64,000 nt of DNA from Cellulomonas fengjieae (GTDB lineage: Bacteria; Actinomycetota; Actinomycetes; Actinomycetales; Cellulomonadaceae): positions 1,798,001-1,862,000 of the forward strand of contig NZ_CP074404.1 in the NCBI RefSeq assembly GCF_018388465.1. Direction: 5' to 3'. Of the stretch, positions 1 to 8,324 are shown piece after piece (position 1 is the first letter of the stretch; every line of letters begins with the position of its first letter). Under the pieces are notes generated by a model that was given only the letters and a program-made list of their open reading frames with translations, was not told the origin of the DNA and made no database searches. Position numbers and translations under genes: made by a program.

Positions 1-2
1 TG

Positions 3-119
3 GGCCTCACGGAGCCGGAGTCGTTCCGGTGGATCCAGAAGACGTCGATGGACCGTCGGCTCACCATGCGCGAGGTGGCCGACGCGGTCATCGAGCAGGT
101 GGGTGGCGCGTCGTCCTGA
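3..119 (+). CDS. pdtaR: ANTAR-domain response regulator, C-terminal end (PdtaR-like)
   Basis: Only the last 38 codons lie in the window; the gene enters from the left edge. The readable end includes SFRWIQKTSMDRRLTMREVA, the typical last two helices of an ANTAR RNA-binding domain. ANTAR regulators bind paired hairpins in mRNA leaders and act by antitermination. In mycobacteria pdtaR lies just upstream of polA, and polA is at 8.7 kb here, which favours PdtaR over other ANTAR proteins. The receiver domain is outside the window, so the two-component role is inferred from the family. Confidence 0.75.
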   Translation, partial: GLTEPESFRWIQKTSMDRRLTMREVADAVIEQVGGASS

Positions 120-170
120 CGCCGTCGCGACGAGGGCCGGCCGGAGCATTCCGTGCCGGCCTTCGTCGTC

Positions 171-935
171 TCAGCGCAACGTCAGGTCGACGACGAGCGC
201 ACGGTGGTCGGAGAGTCCGGTGTCGACCGACCGTGCGGGGCCGGCGGGCTGGACCGGCCCGTCGCCGAGGATGTGGTCGAGCTGGCGGTGCGGCATGCGG
301 ACGGGGAACGTGGCGGCCGTCGCCAGCGGCCGCAGGCCCGAGGACCGGACCGCGGCGTCGGGCCCCATGTTGAGGTCGCCCGCCAGCACGAGCGGTCGGG
401 GGTGCGGCCGCACCATCGCGACGAGCTCGCGCAGCTGGCGGCGGTTCCAGCCGGGGATGTAGGTCAGATGGGTCGCGACCACGGTGATGTCGCCGGCCGG
501 GTGCTGCACGACCGCGACGAGCGCCGCGCGCGGCTCGTCGCGCACCAGGGTCGGCCAGCGCGCGTCCGGCCAGCGCACGGGAGTCCGACGCCGCAGGACG
601 GGCAGCTGCAGTACGTGCCAGCTACGCACGGGATATCGGCTGAGCAGGGCGATCCCGTAGCTCGCGACCGCGGGCTGGTGGTCGCCGGTCGCGGCGGTCC
701 ACAGGCCCGGCTCGCCGTGCAGGGTGGCGACGAAGCGGTGCTCGGGGGCCCCCATCGCCTCGGCCGCGACCATCGTCAGGTCGGCCCCGTGGGAGCGCGG
801 CTGGTCCCGGTCCACCTCCTGGAGCGCGAGGACGTCGGCGTCGAGCTCGCGCACCGCGTCGGAGAAGCGCCCGAGGTGCACCTCGCCGTCGATGAGGGAC
901 CGACCATGCAGGATGTTGAAGGTTGCCAGGCGCAC
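171..935 (-). CDS. Endonuclease/exonuclease/phosphatase family metal-dependent hydrolase
   Basis: 254 aa from a GTG start. The EEP-fold catalytic signatures appear in order: TFNILHG near the N-terminus (Asn metal ligand), LQEVDRD (Glu metal ligand), ATHLTYI (His), LVLAGDLN (Asp/Asn), LDHIL and the C-terminal SDHRALVVDL (Asp-His). These are the residues of DNase I/exonuclease III-like phosphodiesterases. There is no signal peptide from this start, so it is probably cytoplasmic. Substrate cannot be told: DNA, phospholipid and nucleotide phosphoesters are all known in the family. The start was chosen because GAGAAT ends 7 bases before GTG, a leaderless-type signal, and homology begins there. It is divergent from the next gene. 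Confidence 0.8.
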   Translation of the reverse strand: MRLATFNILHGRSLIDGEVHLGRFSDAVRELDADVLALQEVDRDQPRSHGADLTMVAAEAMGAPEHRFVATLHGEPGLWTAATGDHQPAVASYGIALLSRYPVRSWHVLQLPVLRRRTPVRWPDARWPTLVRDEPRAALVAVVQHPAGDITVVATHLTYIPGWNRRQLRELVAMVRPHPRPLVLAGDLNMGPDAAVRSSGLRPLATAATFPVRMPHRQLDHILGDGPVQPAGPARSVDTGLSDHRALVVDLTLR

Positions 936-994
936 CCTGCCGATTCTCCCGGCCGACCTGCGAGTGCGCCCGTCGGCGTGTAGACAGTCGTTCC

Positions 995-1627
995 ATGAGC
1001 CAGCAAGGAGCCCTCGTCGACCCGCCCGACGACCGCACGGCACTCCAGGACGGACTGCGCCTCGTCGCCGTCGCCCTCACGGACGCCAAGATCCCGTTCG
1101 CCCTCGTCGGCGGCTACGCCGCCTGGGCACGCGGGGCCCCGGAGCCGAGTCACGACGCGGACTTCGCGGTGACCCCCGAGGACGTCGACCGCGCCAAGGA
1201 GGCGATCGCCGCGTCCGGGCTCGTCGTGGAGCAGCCGGCCGAGAACTGGCTGTTCAAGGCGTTCCACCACGGTCAGCTGGTCGACATCCTGTTCCGGATG
1301 GTGGGGGAGCCCGTGACGCGCGAGCTCCTGGAGCGCAGCGACGAGCTCGAGGTCCTGGCCGTGCGGATGCCGGTACTGCAGGCCACCGACGTCGTCTCGG
1401 CGAAGATGCGCGTGCTGGGCGAGCACGCGTGCGACTTCGGCCGGTTGCTCGCCATCGTGCGTGCCCTGCGAGAGCAGATCGACTGGCCGCGGATCCGCGC
1501 CGACGTCGTCGGTCACCCGTACGGCCGCGCGTTCCTCTTCCTGGCCGACGAGCTCGGTCTGACGGACGCCACCGGTGACGCGCAGCCCGCCGAGGTCGCC
1601 CCCGGGGCGGCCGCGCCAGTGTCCTGA
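995..1627 (+). CDS. Nucleotidyltransferase-like protein (AbiEii/MNT-type fold)
   Basis: 210 aa. Residues ~30-55 read FALVGGYAAWARG followed by a HDADF motif, matching the GG...(D/h)xD metal-binding signature of small nucleotidyltransferases related to AbiEii and aminoglycoside nucleotidyltransferases. No adjacent antitoxin-like gene is visible, so a type IV toxin role is not supported. The real substrate is unknown. GACAGT ends 6 bases before the ATG and there is no Shine-Dalgarno sequence, which suggests a leaderless transcript divergent from the EEP hydrolase gene. The C-terminal ~25 residues are Ala/Pro rich. Confidence 0.65.
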   Translation: MSQQGALVDPPDDRTALQDGLRLVAVALTDAKIPFALVGGYAAWARGAPEPSHDADFAVTPEDVDRAKEAIAASGLVVEQPAENWLFKAFHHGQLVDILFRMVGEPVTRELLERSDELEVLAVRMPVLQATDVVSAKMRVLGEHACDFGRLLAIVRALREQIDWPRIRADVVGHPYGRAFLFLADELGLTDATGDAQPAEVAPGAAAPVS

Positions 1628-1812
1628 GCGGCCCCTGGTGCCAGTCGGGCGTCCAGATCGCGGTGTTACCGGTTGGTCACAACTCGGCAACAACCCGCCG
1701 TGAGACATCCCCATTCACATCGCGGACACAAACAATGAGTACCTTCGCGCCACACCTGCAGGATCCTCACCGGGGTTCCGCGGATCGCAGTACTCACAGA
1801 GGGGTACCAGGC

Positions 1813-3114
1813 ATGATTCGTTCCACCCACGTAGTCCGCGCCGCCGCGCTCGCCGGCGCTGTCGCCCTCGCCCTGACCGCGTGCAGCGGATCGGACGAGC
1901 CGGCGGACGAGGACACCTCCGCCGCGCCCACCGCGTCAGGTCCGCTGAAGATCGGTTCCCTGCTGCCCGTCACGGGCAACCTCGCGTACCTCGGCCCGCC
2001 CGAGATCGCCGGCGTGGACCTGGCCGTCAAGGACATCAACGACGCCGGCGGTGTCAACGGTCAGCCGGTGACCGTCTCGCACAAGGACTCGGGCCCCACG
2101 TCCGACCTCGCGACGATCGGCACCCCGTCCGCCAAGGCGCTCATCGAGGAGGGTGTCCACGTCATCGTCGGCGCCGCGTCCTCGGGCCTGTCCCTCGGTG
2201 TCGTCGGTCCGATCACCGACGCGGAGATCGTGCAGATCTCGCCCGCCAACACGGCCGCGGACCTGTCCGGCATCAGCCCGTACTACTTCCGCACCGCTCC
2301 GCCGGACGAGGTCCAGGGCCAGGCCCTGGCGACGCAGATCATCGCCGACGGCCACAAGAACGTCGGGGTCCTCGTCTTCGACGACCCGTACGGCACCGGC
2401 CTTCGCGGCTTCGTCCAGAACAACCTGGAGCCCGCGGGCGTCAACGTGACGTACGGCGCCGAGGGTGCCGGTCAGGACTTCCCGCCCGAGCTGTCCGACT
2501 ACTCCACCGAGGTGGGCGAGGTCCTCGCCACGAACCCCGACGCGATCGTGATCATCACGTTCGACGAGGTCCGCGTCATCGTCCCGCAGCTCGTCCAGGC
2601 CGGCTACGACATGTCGAACGTGTACCTCGTCGACGGCAACGTGGCCAGCTTCAAGCAGGACCCGGCGGACAGCTCGAAGTTCTTCTTCGACCCGGGCACG
2701 CTCGAGGGCGCGCAGGGCACCAACCCGGGCGCCAACCCGACGGACGAGTTCAAGGCCCGCCTCCTCGAGGTGAACCCCGGCCTGAAGGACTTCAACTACG
2801 GCCCCGAGTCGTACGACGCGACCATCCTTGCGGCCCTCGCGGCGGTCAAGGGCGGCGCGAACGACGGCCCGACCGTGCAGGAGAACATGGCGGCCGTCTC
2901 GGGCGCGACGGACGGCGAGGAGTGCGACACGTTCGCCGACTGCGTCGCCCTGCTCGAGGACGGCAAGGAGATCTTCTACCAGGCGGTCTCCGGCGTCGGC
3001 CCGTTCAACGACAACAACGACCCGTCGTCCGCGTACGTCGGCGTCTACAAGTACGACGCCGAGAACGTGCCCGTGTGGCAGAAGGCGGAGTTCGGCGAGG
3101 TCAAGGGCGAGTGA
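1813..3114 (+). CDS. Branched-chain amino acid ABC transporter substrate-binding lipoprotein
   Basis: 433 aa. The N-terminus is a lipoprotein signal peptide: Arg-containing n-region, hydrophobic stretch, then the lipobox LTAC with the lipidated Cys near residue 24 and a Ser/Asp/Glu-rich linker. The mature part begins with KIGSLLPVTGNLAYLGPPE, typical of the Peripla_BP_6 (LivJ/LivK) family, and family length is normal. It should capture branched-chain amino acids or related compounds outside the membrane and deliver them to the permease. Matching livH, livM, livG and livF lie just downstream on the opposite strand, so the locus is convergent rather than one operon. A GAGGGG 8 bases upstream supports the ATG. 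Confidence 0.9.
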   Translation: MIRSTHVVRAAALAGAVALALTACSGSDEPADEDTSAAPTASGPLKIGSLLPVTGNLAYLGPPEIAGVDLAVKDINDAGGVNGQPVTVSHKDSGPTSDLATIGTPSAKALIEEGVHVIVGAASSGLSLGVVGPITDAEIVQISPANTAADLSGISPYYFRTAPPDEVQGQALATQIIADGHKNVGVLVFDDPYGTGLRGFVQNNLEPAGVNVTYGAEGAGQDFPPELSDYSTEVGEVLATNPDAIVIITFDEVRVIVPQLVQAGYDMSNVYLVDGNVASFKQDPADSSKFFFDPGTLEGAQGTNPGANPTDEFKARLLEVNPGLKDFNYGPESYDATILAALAAVKGGANDGPTVQENMAAVSGATDGEECDTFADCVALLEDGKEIFYQAVSGVGPFNDNNDPSSAYVGVYKYDAENVPVWQKAEFGEVKGE

Positions 3115-3139
3115 CCCTGGTCTGACCTGCATGACAGGA

Positions 3140-3171
3140 GGCCCTGCAGCGGAGCGATCCGCTGCAGGGCC
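3140..3171 (+). terminator. Intrinsic terminator-like hairpin after the binding-protein gene
   Basis: A perfect 14-bp inverted repeat (GGCCCTGCAGCGGA and its complement) with loop GCGA, 26 bases after the stop codon, followed by TTCGTCGTC. It lacks a long U-tract, which is usual in very GC-rich actinobacteria. Confidence 0.75.
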
Positions 3172-3197
3172 TTCGTCGTCGCCCGCCGGGCACGAGA

Positions 3198-3228
3198 GAG
3201 GCCCGGCCGGGCAGTCCGGCCGGGCCTC
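3198..3228 (-). terminator. Terminator-like hairpin after livF
   Basis: A perfect 13-bp inverted repeat (GAGGCCCGGCCGG and complement, 5-base loop), 12 bases beyond the livF stop codon on the minus strand. With the hairpin at 3140-3171 it gives each of the two convergent units its own terminator. Confidence 0.7.
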
Positions 3229-3239
3229 CTTCGCGGCCG

Positions 3240-4025
3240 TCAGTCGTCCGTGGCGATCTCGTCGGCGGCCAGGGTGCCCAGATACAGCTCGACCACCTTC
3301 GGGTCATGCATGAGCTCGCGACCGGTCGCCGTGTAGGCGTTGCGGCCCTGGTCGAGCACGTAGCCGCGGTCGCAGATCTGCAGGGCGCGGCGGGCGTTCT
3401 GCTCGACGATGATGATCGAGACGCCGGCCCGGTTGATCTTGCGGGTACGGATGAACGTCTCGTCCTGGCGCACGGGGGACAGGCCCGCGGAGGGCTCGTC
3501 GAGCAGGAGAACCTTCGGGTCCATCATCAGCGCGCGTCCCATCGCCACCATCTGGCGCTCACCGCCGGACAGCGACCCCGCTCGCTGCCCCCGGCGGTCC
3601 TTGAGGTTCGGGAACAGGTCGACGATGAAGTCGAGCCGCTCCGCGAACTTCCCGGGCTTGAGGTAGCCGCCCATCTGCAGGTTCTCCTCGACGGACAGCG
3701 AGGGGAAGACGTTGTTGTTCTGCGGGACGCAGCCGACCCCGCGGGCGACCAGGGTGTTGGCCTTGAGGTTGGTGATGTCCTCACCGCCCAGCGTCACGGA
3801 ACCGGAGCGCACGTTGACGAGGCCGAAGATCGCCTTGAGCAGCGTGGACTTGCCCGCCCCGTTGGGACCGATGATCCCGACGAGCTCCCCGGGGTACAGG
3901 TCGAGGTTGCACCCGTTGAGGATGTTGACGCCGGGGATGTACCCGGCGACGAGCTCGTCGGCACGCAGCAACGGCTCCCCGCGGTCGACGGGGGCGGGTG
4001 CGGCGGCGGGGTCGGTGACGGTCAT
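3240..4025 (-). CDS. livF: Branched-chain amino acid ABC transporter ATP-binding protein LivF
   Basis: 261 aa. The ABC signs are in order: Walker A GPNGAGKST, signature LSGGERQMVAMGRAL, Walker B KVLLLDEPSAGLSP and a C-terminal switch His region EQNARRAL. The phrasing (GCNLDLYPGELVGIIGPNG, VELYLG at the end) is that of the LivF subgroup. It hydrolyses ATP on the cytoplasmic face of the LivHM permease as a heterodimer partner of LivG. The ATG overlaps the livG stop codon (ATGA), indicating translational coupling. It is the last gene of livHMGF. Confidence 0.92.
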   Translation of the reverse strand: MTVTDPAAAPAPVDRGEPLLRADELVAGYIPGVNILNGCNLDLYPGELVGIIGPNGAGKSTLLKAIFGLVNVRSGSVTLGGEDITNLKANTLVARGVGCVPQNNNVFPSLSVEENLQMGGYLKPGKFAERLDFIVDLFPNLKDRRGQRAGSLSGGERQMVAMGRALMMDPKVLLLDEPSAGLSPVRQDETFIRTRKINRAGVSIIIVEQNARRALQICDRGYVLDQGRNAYTATGRELMHDPKVVELYLGTLAADEIATDD

Positions 4026-4945
4026 GACGTGGCCTCCTCGGCCTCGAGCTGCTCGAGCACACCCTCGGCCATGACGCTCTCGTCGCCGAGGTCCGTGTCG
4101 TGGTGGGCGCCCAGGTAGGCGTCGACGACCGCGGGGTTCTCCATCACGGCGGCCGGCGGGCCCTCGGCGACAATCTTTCCCTCGGCCATGACGATCACCC
4201 AGTCCGCGATGCGGCGGACCATCTGCATGTCGTGCTCCACGAACAGCACGGTGGTGCCCTCGTCGCGCACGGTCTGGATGTGGCCCAGCAGCGACTGCGT
4301 GAGCGCGGGGTTCACGCCCGCCATGGGCTCGTCGAGCATGACGAGCTCGGGGGTGGCCATGAGCGCGCGCGCCATCTCGAGGAGCTTGCGCTGGCCGCCG
4401 GACAGGGAGCCGGCGAAGTCGTCCCGCTTGGCGTCGAGCTTGAAGCGCGCCAGGAGCACCTCGGCCTGCGCCGTGATCTCCCGCTCGCGGGCGACCCACA
4501 GCGGCTTGACCAGGGAGGTGAAGAAGCCCTCGCCCGGCTGCTTGGTGGCGCCCAGCTGCATGTTCTGGAGGACCGTGAGCCGGGACAGGGCCTTGGTCAG
4601 CTGGAACGTGCGCACCATGCCTGCGCGGGCGACCCGGCCCGCGGGCACGCCGTTGAGCCGGCGCCCGTTGAACTCCCAGGTGCCGGAGTTCGGCCGGTCG
4701 AACCCGGTGAGCAGGTTGAACAGCGTGGTCTTGCCGGCGCCGTTGGGTCCGATGAGGGCGGTGATGGCGCCGCGCTGCACCTCGAGGTGCCGCACGTCGA
4801 CCGCGGTCATGCCGCCGAACCGGCGCACGACGTCGTCGGCGACGATGATCGGGTCCGGCTTGGCGACGCCCGGCTCGGGAACGACACCCGCGAGCGCCTG
4901 CGCGGCGGTGGCCGCCGGGGGAGTGGGGGACGGCTCAGCGGACAT
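4022..4945 (-). CDS. livG: Branched-chain amino acid ABC transporter ATP-binding protein LivG
   Basis: 307 aa. It has Walker A GPNGAGKTT, signature SLSGGQRKLLEMARALM, Walker B LVMLDEPMAGVNP and the LivG-type C-terminus PAVVDAYLG. An N-terminal extension of about 30 residues rich in Pro/Ala precedes the domain, and about 30 acidic residues follow it; both are longer than in the family core. It pairs with LivF to energise uptake. It overlaps livM by 11 bases upstream and livF by ATGA downstream. Confidence 0.92.
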   Translation of the reverse strand: MSAEPSPTPPAATAAQALAGVVPEPGVAKPDPIIVADDVVRRFGGMTAVDVRHLEVQRGAITALIGPNGAGKTTLFNLLTGFDRPNSGTWEFNGRRLNGVPAGRVARAGMVRTFQLTKALSRLTVLQNMQLGATKQPGEGFFTSLVKPLWVAREREITAQAEVLLARFKLDAKRDDFAGSLSGGQRKLLEMARALMATPELVMLDEPMAGVNPALTQSLLGHIQTVRDEGTTVLFVEHDMQMVRRIADWVIVMAEGKIVAEGPPAAVMENPAVVDAYLGAHHDTDLGDESVMAEGVLEQLEAEEATS

Positions 4946-5921
4946 CGAGCATCAGCTCCTTCTTGTCACCGAAGATGCCCTGCGGCCGGAAGATCACCAA
5001 GAGCATCAGCGTGATGCCCACCAGGATGCCCGCCAGCGGTTCGAGCTGCTCGGGCTGCATGACCGACGGCGGCAGCAGGTCACGCATCACCGTCTTGATG
5101 AGCATCAGCGCGACGAAGAAGATCATGGAGCCGATCACGGGCCCCCACAGCGTCGCGGCGCCGCCGAGCAGCAGGATCGTCCAGATGAAGAACGTCATCG
5201 ACCGGCCCATCGCGTCGGGCTGGACGCTGGCCGGCATCACGAACAGGATGCCCGCGAACCCCGCCATCGCGCCGCCGAGCACGAGCGCCTGCATCTTGTA
5301 GCCGTAGACGCTCTTGCCCAGCGACCGCACGGCGTCCTCGTCCTCGCGGATGCCCTTGAGCACCCGGCCCCACGGGCTCGACATGAGACGCCAGACCAGC
5401 AGCACGGCTAGCAGGACCACGCCCCACGCGACGATGCGGGTCCACCAGCCGTCGCCGACGTTGTTGGAGTAGGAGAACGGCCCGAGCGCGGTCCGCCCGT
5501 CCGGCAGCACCGACAGCTCCAGGAAGCCCTGGTTGAACCTGCTGGCGGGGATCCCGGCGGCGCCGTTGGTCACGTCCGAGAGCACCGACGACCGGCCGGT
5601 CAGGCGGACGATCTCCGCCGCGGAGATCGTGACGATCGCGAGGTAGTCGCCGCGCAGCTTCAGTGTCGGTATGCCGAGGATCAGCGCGAAGATCACCGAG
5701 CACCCCACCCCGACCAGGGCGGACAGTGCGAAGCCGTGCTCGGCCTGGGCCGTGGCTGCGAAGCCGTAGGCGCCGACGAGCATGAAGCCCGCCTGCCCCA
5801 TGTTGAGCAGCCCGGTGAAGCCGAAGTGGATGTTGAGGCCGATCGCGGCGAGCGCGTAGGCGGCCGTCGTGGGGGCGATCAGCTCGCCCGCGGTGAGGGA
5901 CAGCAGGTCCGACCAGTTCAT
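4935..5921 (-). CDS. livM: Branched-chain amino acid ABC transporter permease LivM
   Basis: 328 aa, strongly hydrophobic with about 8-10 membrane segments. The conserved LivM core is visible: GLNIHFGFTGLLNMGQAGFM near residues 28-47 and GDYLAIVTISAAEIVRL near 110, and the cytoplasmic EAA-like loop around SPWGRVLKGIREDEDAVRSL, which contacts the ATPases. It forms the membrane channel with LivH. It starts 9 bases after livH stops. Confidence 0.9.
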   Translation of the reverse strand: MNWSDLLSLTAGELIAPTTAAYALAAIGLNIHFGFTGLLNMGQAGFMLVGAYGFAATAQAEHGFALSALVGVGCSVIFALILGIPTLKLRGDYLAIVTISAAEIVRLTGRSSVLSDVTNGAAGIPASRFNQGFLELSVLPDGRTALGPFSYSNNVGDGWWTRIVAWGVVLLAVLLVWRLMSSPWGRVLKGIREDEDAVRSLGKSVYGYKMQALVLGGAMAGFAGILFVMPASVQPDAMGRSMTFFIWTILLLGGAATLWGPVIGSMIFFVALMLIKTVMRDLLPPSVMQPEQLEPLAGILVGITLMLLVIFRPQGIFGDKKELMLDVR

Positions 5922-5930
5922 GGGAGTCTC

Positions 5931-7283
5931 CTAGCCGATCCGCTCGGCGCGGCCGAGGATGCCTTGAGGTCTGACGAGCAGGACGAGGATCAGGATCAGC
6001 AGTGCGACGGCGAACTTCAGGCTCGACGGCAGCCACAGCGTCGACATCTCCACGACGACACCGATGATGAGCGAGCCGATGAGCGCGCCGTAGGCGGTGC
6101 CCAGCCCGCCGAGGGTGACCGCCGCGAACATCAGCAGCAGCATCTGCAGGCCCAGGTCCCACGAAGCACCGTTGAAGGCGAGCGCCAGCAGCGCGCCGCC
6201 CAGGCCGGCGAGGCCGGTGGCGAGGATCCACACCAGGCGGATGATCTTGTCCACGTCGATGCCGGAGGCCGCGGCGAGCGCCGGGTTGTCCGAGATGGCG
6301 CGCGTCGCGCGACCCGTCCGGGTGCGCTGCAGGAAGAGCGCGACGCCGACGAGGACGACGGTGGCGCAGCCCATCGCGATGTACGACGGGATCGACAGCC
6401 GGATCGGCCCCACGCTCCAGGCCTTGGCGATGGACGGCAGGACCTGCAGGGTGCTGCCGCCGAACTGGAACTGGAAGAGGTACTGCAGGGCGAGCGACAA
6501 CCCGATGGTGACGATCATGAGCTGGACGAGGCCGACTCTTCGCCGTCGCAGGGGTCTCCACAGGACGATGTCCTGGAGCCAGCCGCTCAGGGCGGACAGG
6601 ATCACCGCGGCGAGGACCGACAGGACGATCGGCCAGTGCAGCTGGATCGAGAACACGAACGTCAGCAGCGCACCGAGCGTGACCTGCTCGCCGTGCGAGA
6701 AGCTCGACAGGCCGGTGGTCCCGTAGATCAGGGACAGGCCGACCGCCGCGAGCGCCAGGATCAGTCCGTACCGGATGCCGAGGGCGAACTGCTGGAGCAG
6801 CCGGGTGGGGGTGACCGTGCCGGTGGCGGACGTGCTGCCGCCCGCGTTCGGGGTGGCGTCGAGCACGAGGTTGAAGTCGACCGTCGACGACGCGCCCGCC
6901 ACGGCCAGCTTCTCGACCGGGTTCTCCGCCGTGTCCGCGAGGGCGGCCGTCGTCGGGAGGGTCGACTCGTCGAGCTCGACGGTGTAGCGCGCCCGCTCGG
7001 GGATGGCCACCGACCAGGTGCCGTTGGCCGCGGTGGTCGTCTCCTCCTCGAAACCGTCGTCGTCGGTCACGGTGATGGTCACGCCCTCGACCGGGCCGGC
7101 GCTGTTCTGCAGCGTGCCTCCGATGCAGCCCGTGTCCGCGTTGGCGACGCACGCGGCCGGTGCGGCCGCGAACGCCGGGCCGGACTGCAGGCCGATCACC
7201 GCGACGAGCGCGGCCGCCAGCATGCCGAAGGCGATCAGCAGTCGAGTTCTGCGGGGCCTGTCCGTCGTCGCGACATGCGGCAC
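5931..7283 (-). CDS. livH: Branched-chain amino acid ABC transporter permease LivH with secreted N-terminal domain
   Basis: 450 aa. Residues ~160-450 are a normal LivH permease (GTTGLSSFSHGEQVTLGAL, ATGLAGLGGALLAL, TLGGLGTAYGALIGSLIIG). The first ~155 residues are extra. They comprise a signal peptide (hydrophobic residues 14-40, cleavage motif AFA-AA), two Cys at 45 and 53, and a beta-rich segment with GPVEGVTITVTDDDG and NGTWSVAIPERARYTVEL, resembling carboxypeptidase-regulatory/transthyretin-like domains. The extension should lie outside the membrane. GTG 7283 has GGAGA 9 bases upstream, which is why this start was chosen. First gene of livHMGF. Confidence 0.85.
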   Translation of the reverse strand: MPHVATTDRPRRTRLLIAFGMLAAALVAVIGLQSGPAFAAAPAACVANADTGCIGGTLQNSAGPVEGVTITVTDDDGFEEETTTAANGTWSVAIPERARYTVELDESTLPTTAALADTAENPVEKLAVAGASSTVDFNLVLDATPNAGGSTSATGTVTPTRLLQQFALGIRYGLILALAAVGLSLIYGTTGLSSFSHGEQVTLGALLTFVFSIQLHWPIVLSVLAAVILSALSGWLQDIVLWRPLRRRRVGLVQLMIVTIGLSLALQYLFQFQFGGSTLQVLPSIAKAWSVGPIRLSIPSYIAMGCATVVLVGVALFLQRTRTGRATRAISDNPALAAASGIDVDKIIRLVWILATGLAGLGGALLALAFNGASWDLGLQMLLLMFAAVTLGGLGTAYGALIGSLIIGVVVEMSTLWLPSSLKFAVALLILILVLLVRPQGILGRAERIG

Positions 7284-7610
7284 GGTGGGTCTCCGTCCAG
7301 GTTCAGGGGGCCGAGCTCTCGTACGGTCCGACGTCGTCGTCGAGCTGCGCGACGCCTGCCGTGTGGCAGGACGATAGGCACGGATTGTGTCCTGTTCGTT
7401 TCGCCATGGCGAGTCACTGGGCGCCGCGGATCTGCGCGTGTCGGTGTTTATGGTCAGTTGTCCATGATCTGAGGCACCCGGAACGCTTCGCCCCATGGGA
7501 CGACTAGGCATTCTGGAGCCGCTGCGTCATGATCGGGGGCGGCGCCGTCGTGGGCAGAGGTGGCGTCGCCTGACAGGATCCCCCTCGTCCCGTCTGGAGG
7601 TACCACTGCC
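7284..7610. other. Intergenic region upstream of livHMGF and of an acetyltransferase gene
   Basis: No gene was recognised in these 327 bases. On the minus strand a weak -10-like TATCGT (7371-7376) is followed directly by a 6-bp inverted repeat CCTGCC-acac-GGCAGG (7355-7370), a possible operator at the livH transcription start. Base composition is less GC-rich around 7380-7470 (GTTTATGGTCAGTTGTCC), as expected of a promoter region. No match to a named regulator motif was evident. Confidence 0.35.
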
Positions 7611-8324
7611 GTGCGACTCGGAGTGCAGGTCCGTCAAGCCGAACCCGGTGACCTGGAGAGTCTCGTCGCGCTCTGCCTCACCGCACGCGGTGAGGCAGCG
7701 GTCGGCTCACAGCTGTGCACGGACGACGCCGACCGGCTGCGCGACCAGCTCGGAGCGCTGCTCGCTGTGCCGGGCGGTCGCGTGCTGGTTGCGCTGCTCG
7801 ACGACGAGCCCGCGGGCCTCCTGCTGGCTCGCGTGGTCGGGCCGGGCCCGTTCACCGATCTGGTGAGCCTCGACATCGAGGCCGTCTACGTGTTGCCCGC
7901 CGCCCGACGTCGCGGGCTCGGTCACGCCCTGCTGGTCGCTGCGGCGGCGGTGGCCGACGAGGCCGGTGCCACCGAGCTGTACTCCTCGCCGCTGCCGGGC
8001 GCGCGCGGCATGCAGCGGTTCCTGGCGCGGCTCGGCTTCGCGCCCGCGGCCTCGCACCGTGCGGTCACCACCGCGACCCTGCAGCGCAAGCTCGCTCACG
8101 AGCACGCGCACGTGGGCAGCGGTACGGTCCGACGTCCGGGCTCGCGCAGCCTCGAGGACCTCATCGCCCGTCGGCGCCAGGTTCGTGCGGCACGCCAGCC
8201 CGCGGAGGATCAGGTGTCCTCGCGGGTGTCCGGTGCCGCTCAGTCCCGTGCGTCGATCACCATGCAGGTCAACCGCGCCGTGCAGAGCGGCCGCCCGTCC
8301 TCGTCCTCGACCACGACCTGGTAG
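7611..8324 (+). CDS. GNAT-family N-acetyltransferase
   Basis: 237 aa. The first ~150 residues form a GNAT domain. VQVRQAEPGDLESLVALC is the beta1-alpha1 start, [20 protein letters not shown] contains the acetyl-CoA pyrophosphate-binding RRGLGHAL loop, and a C-terminal RFLARLGFAPA follows. It transfers an acetyl group from acetyl-CoA to an unknown amine. GTG 7611 was chosen because GGAGG lies 10 bases upstream; an in-frame GTG also exists at 7560. The last ~85 bases overlap the convergent thioesterase gene on the other strand, and the C-terminal ~70 residues are Arg/Ser-rich and not part of the domain. Confidence 0.8.
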   Translation: MRLGVQVRQAEPGDLESLVALCLTARGEAAVGSQLCTDDADRLRDQLGALLAVPGGRVLVALLDDEPAGLLLARVVGPGPFTDLVSLDIEAVYVLPAARRRGLGHALLVAAAAVADEAGATELYSSPLPGARGMQRFLARLGFAPAASHRAVTTATLQRKLAHEHAHVGSGTVRRPGSRSLEDLIARRRQVRAARQPAEDQVSSRVSGAAQSRASITMQVNRAVQSGRPSSSSTTTW

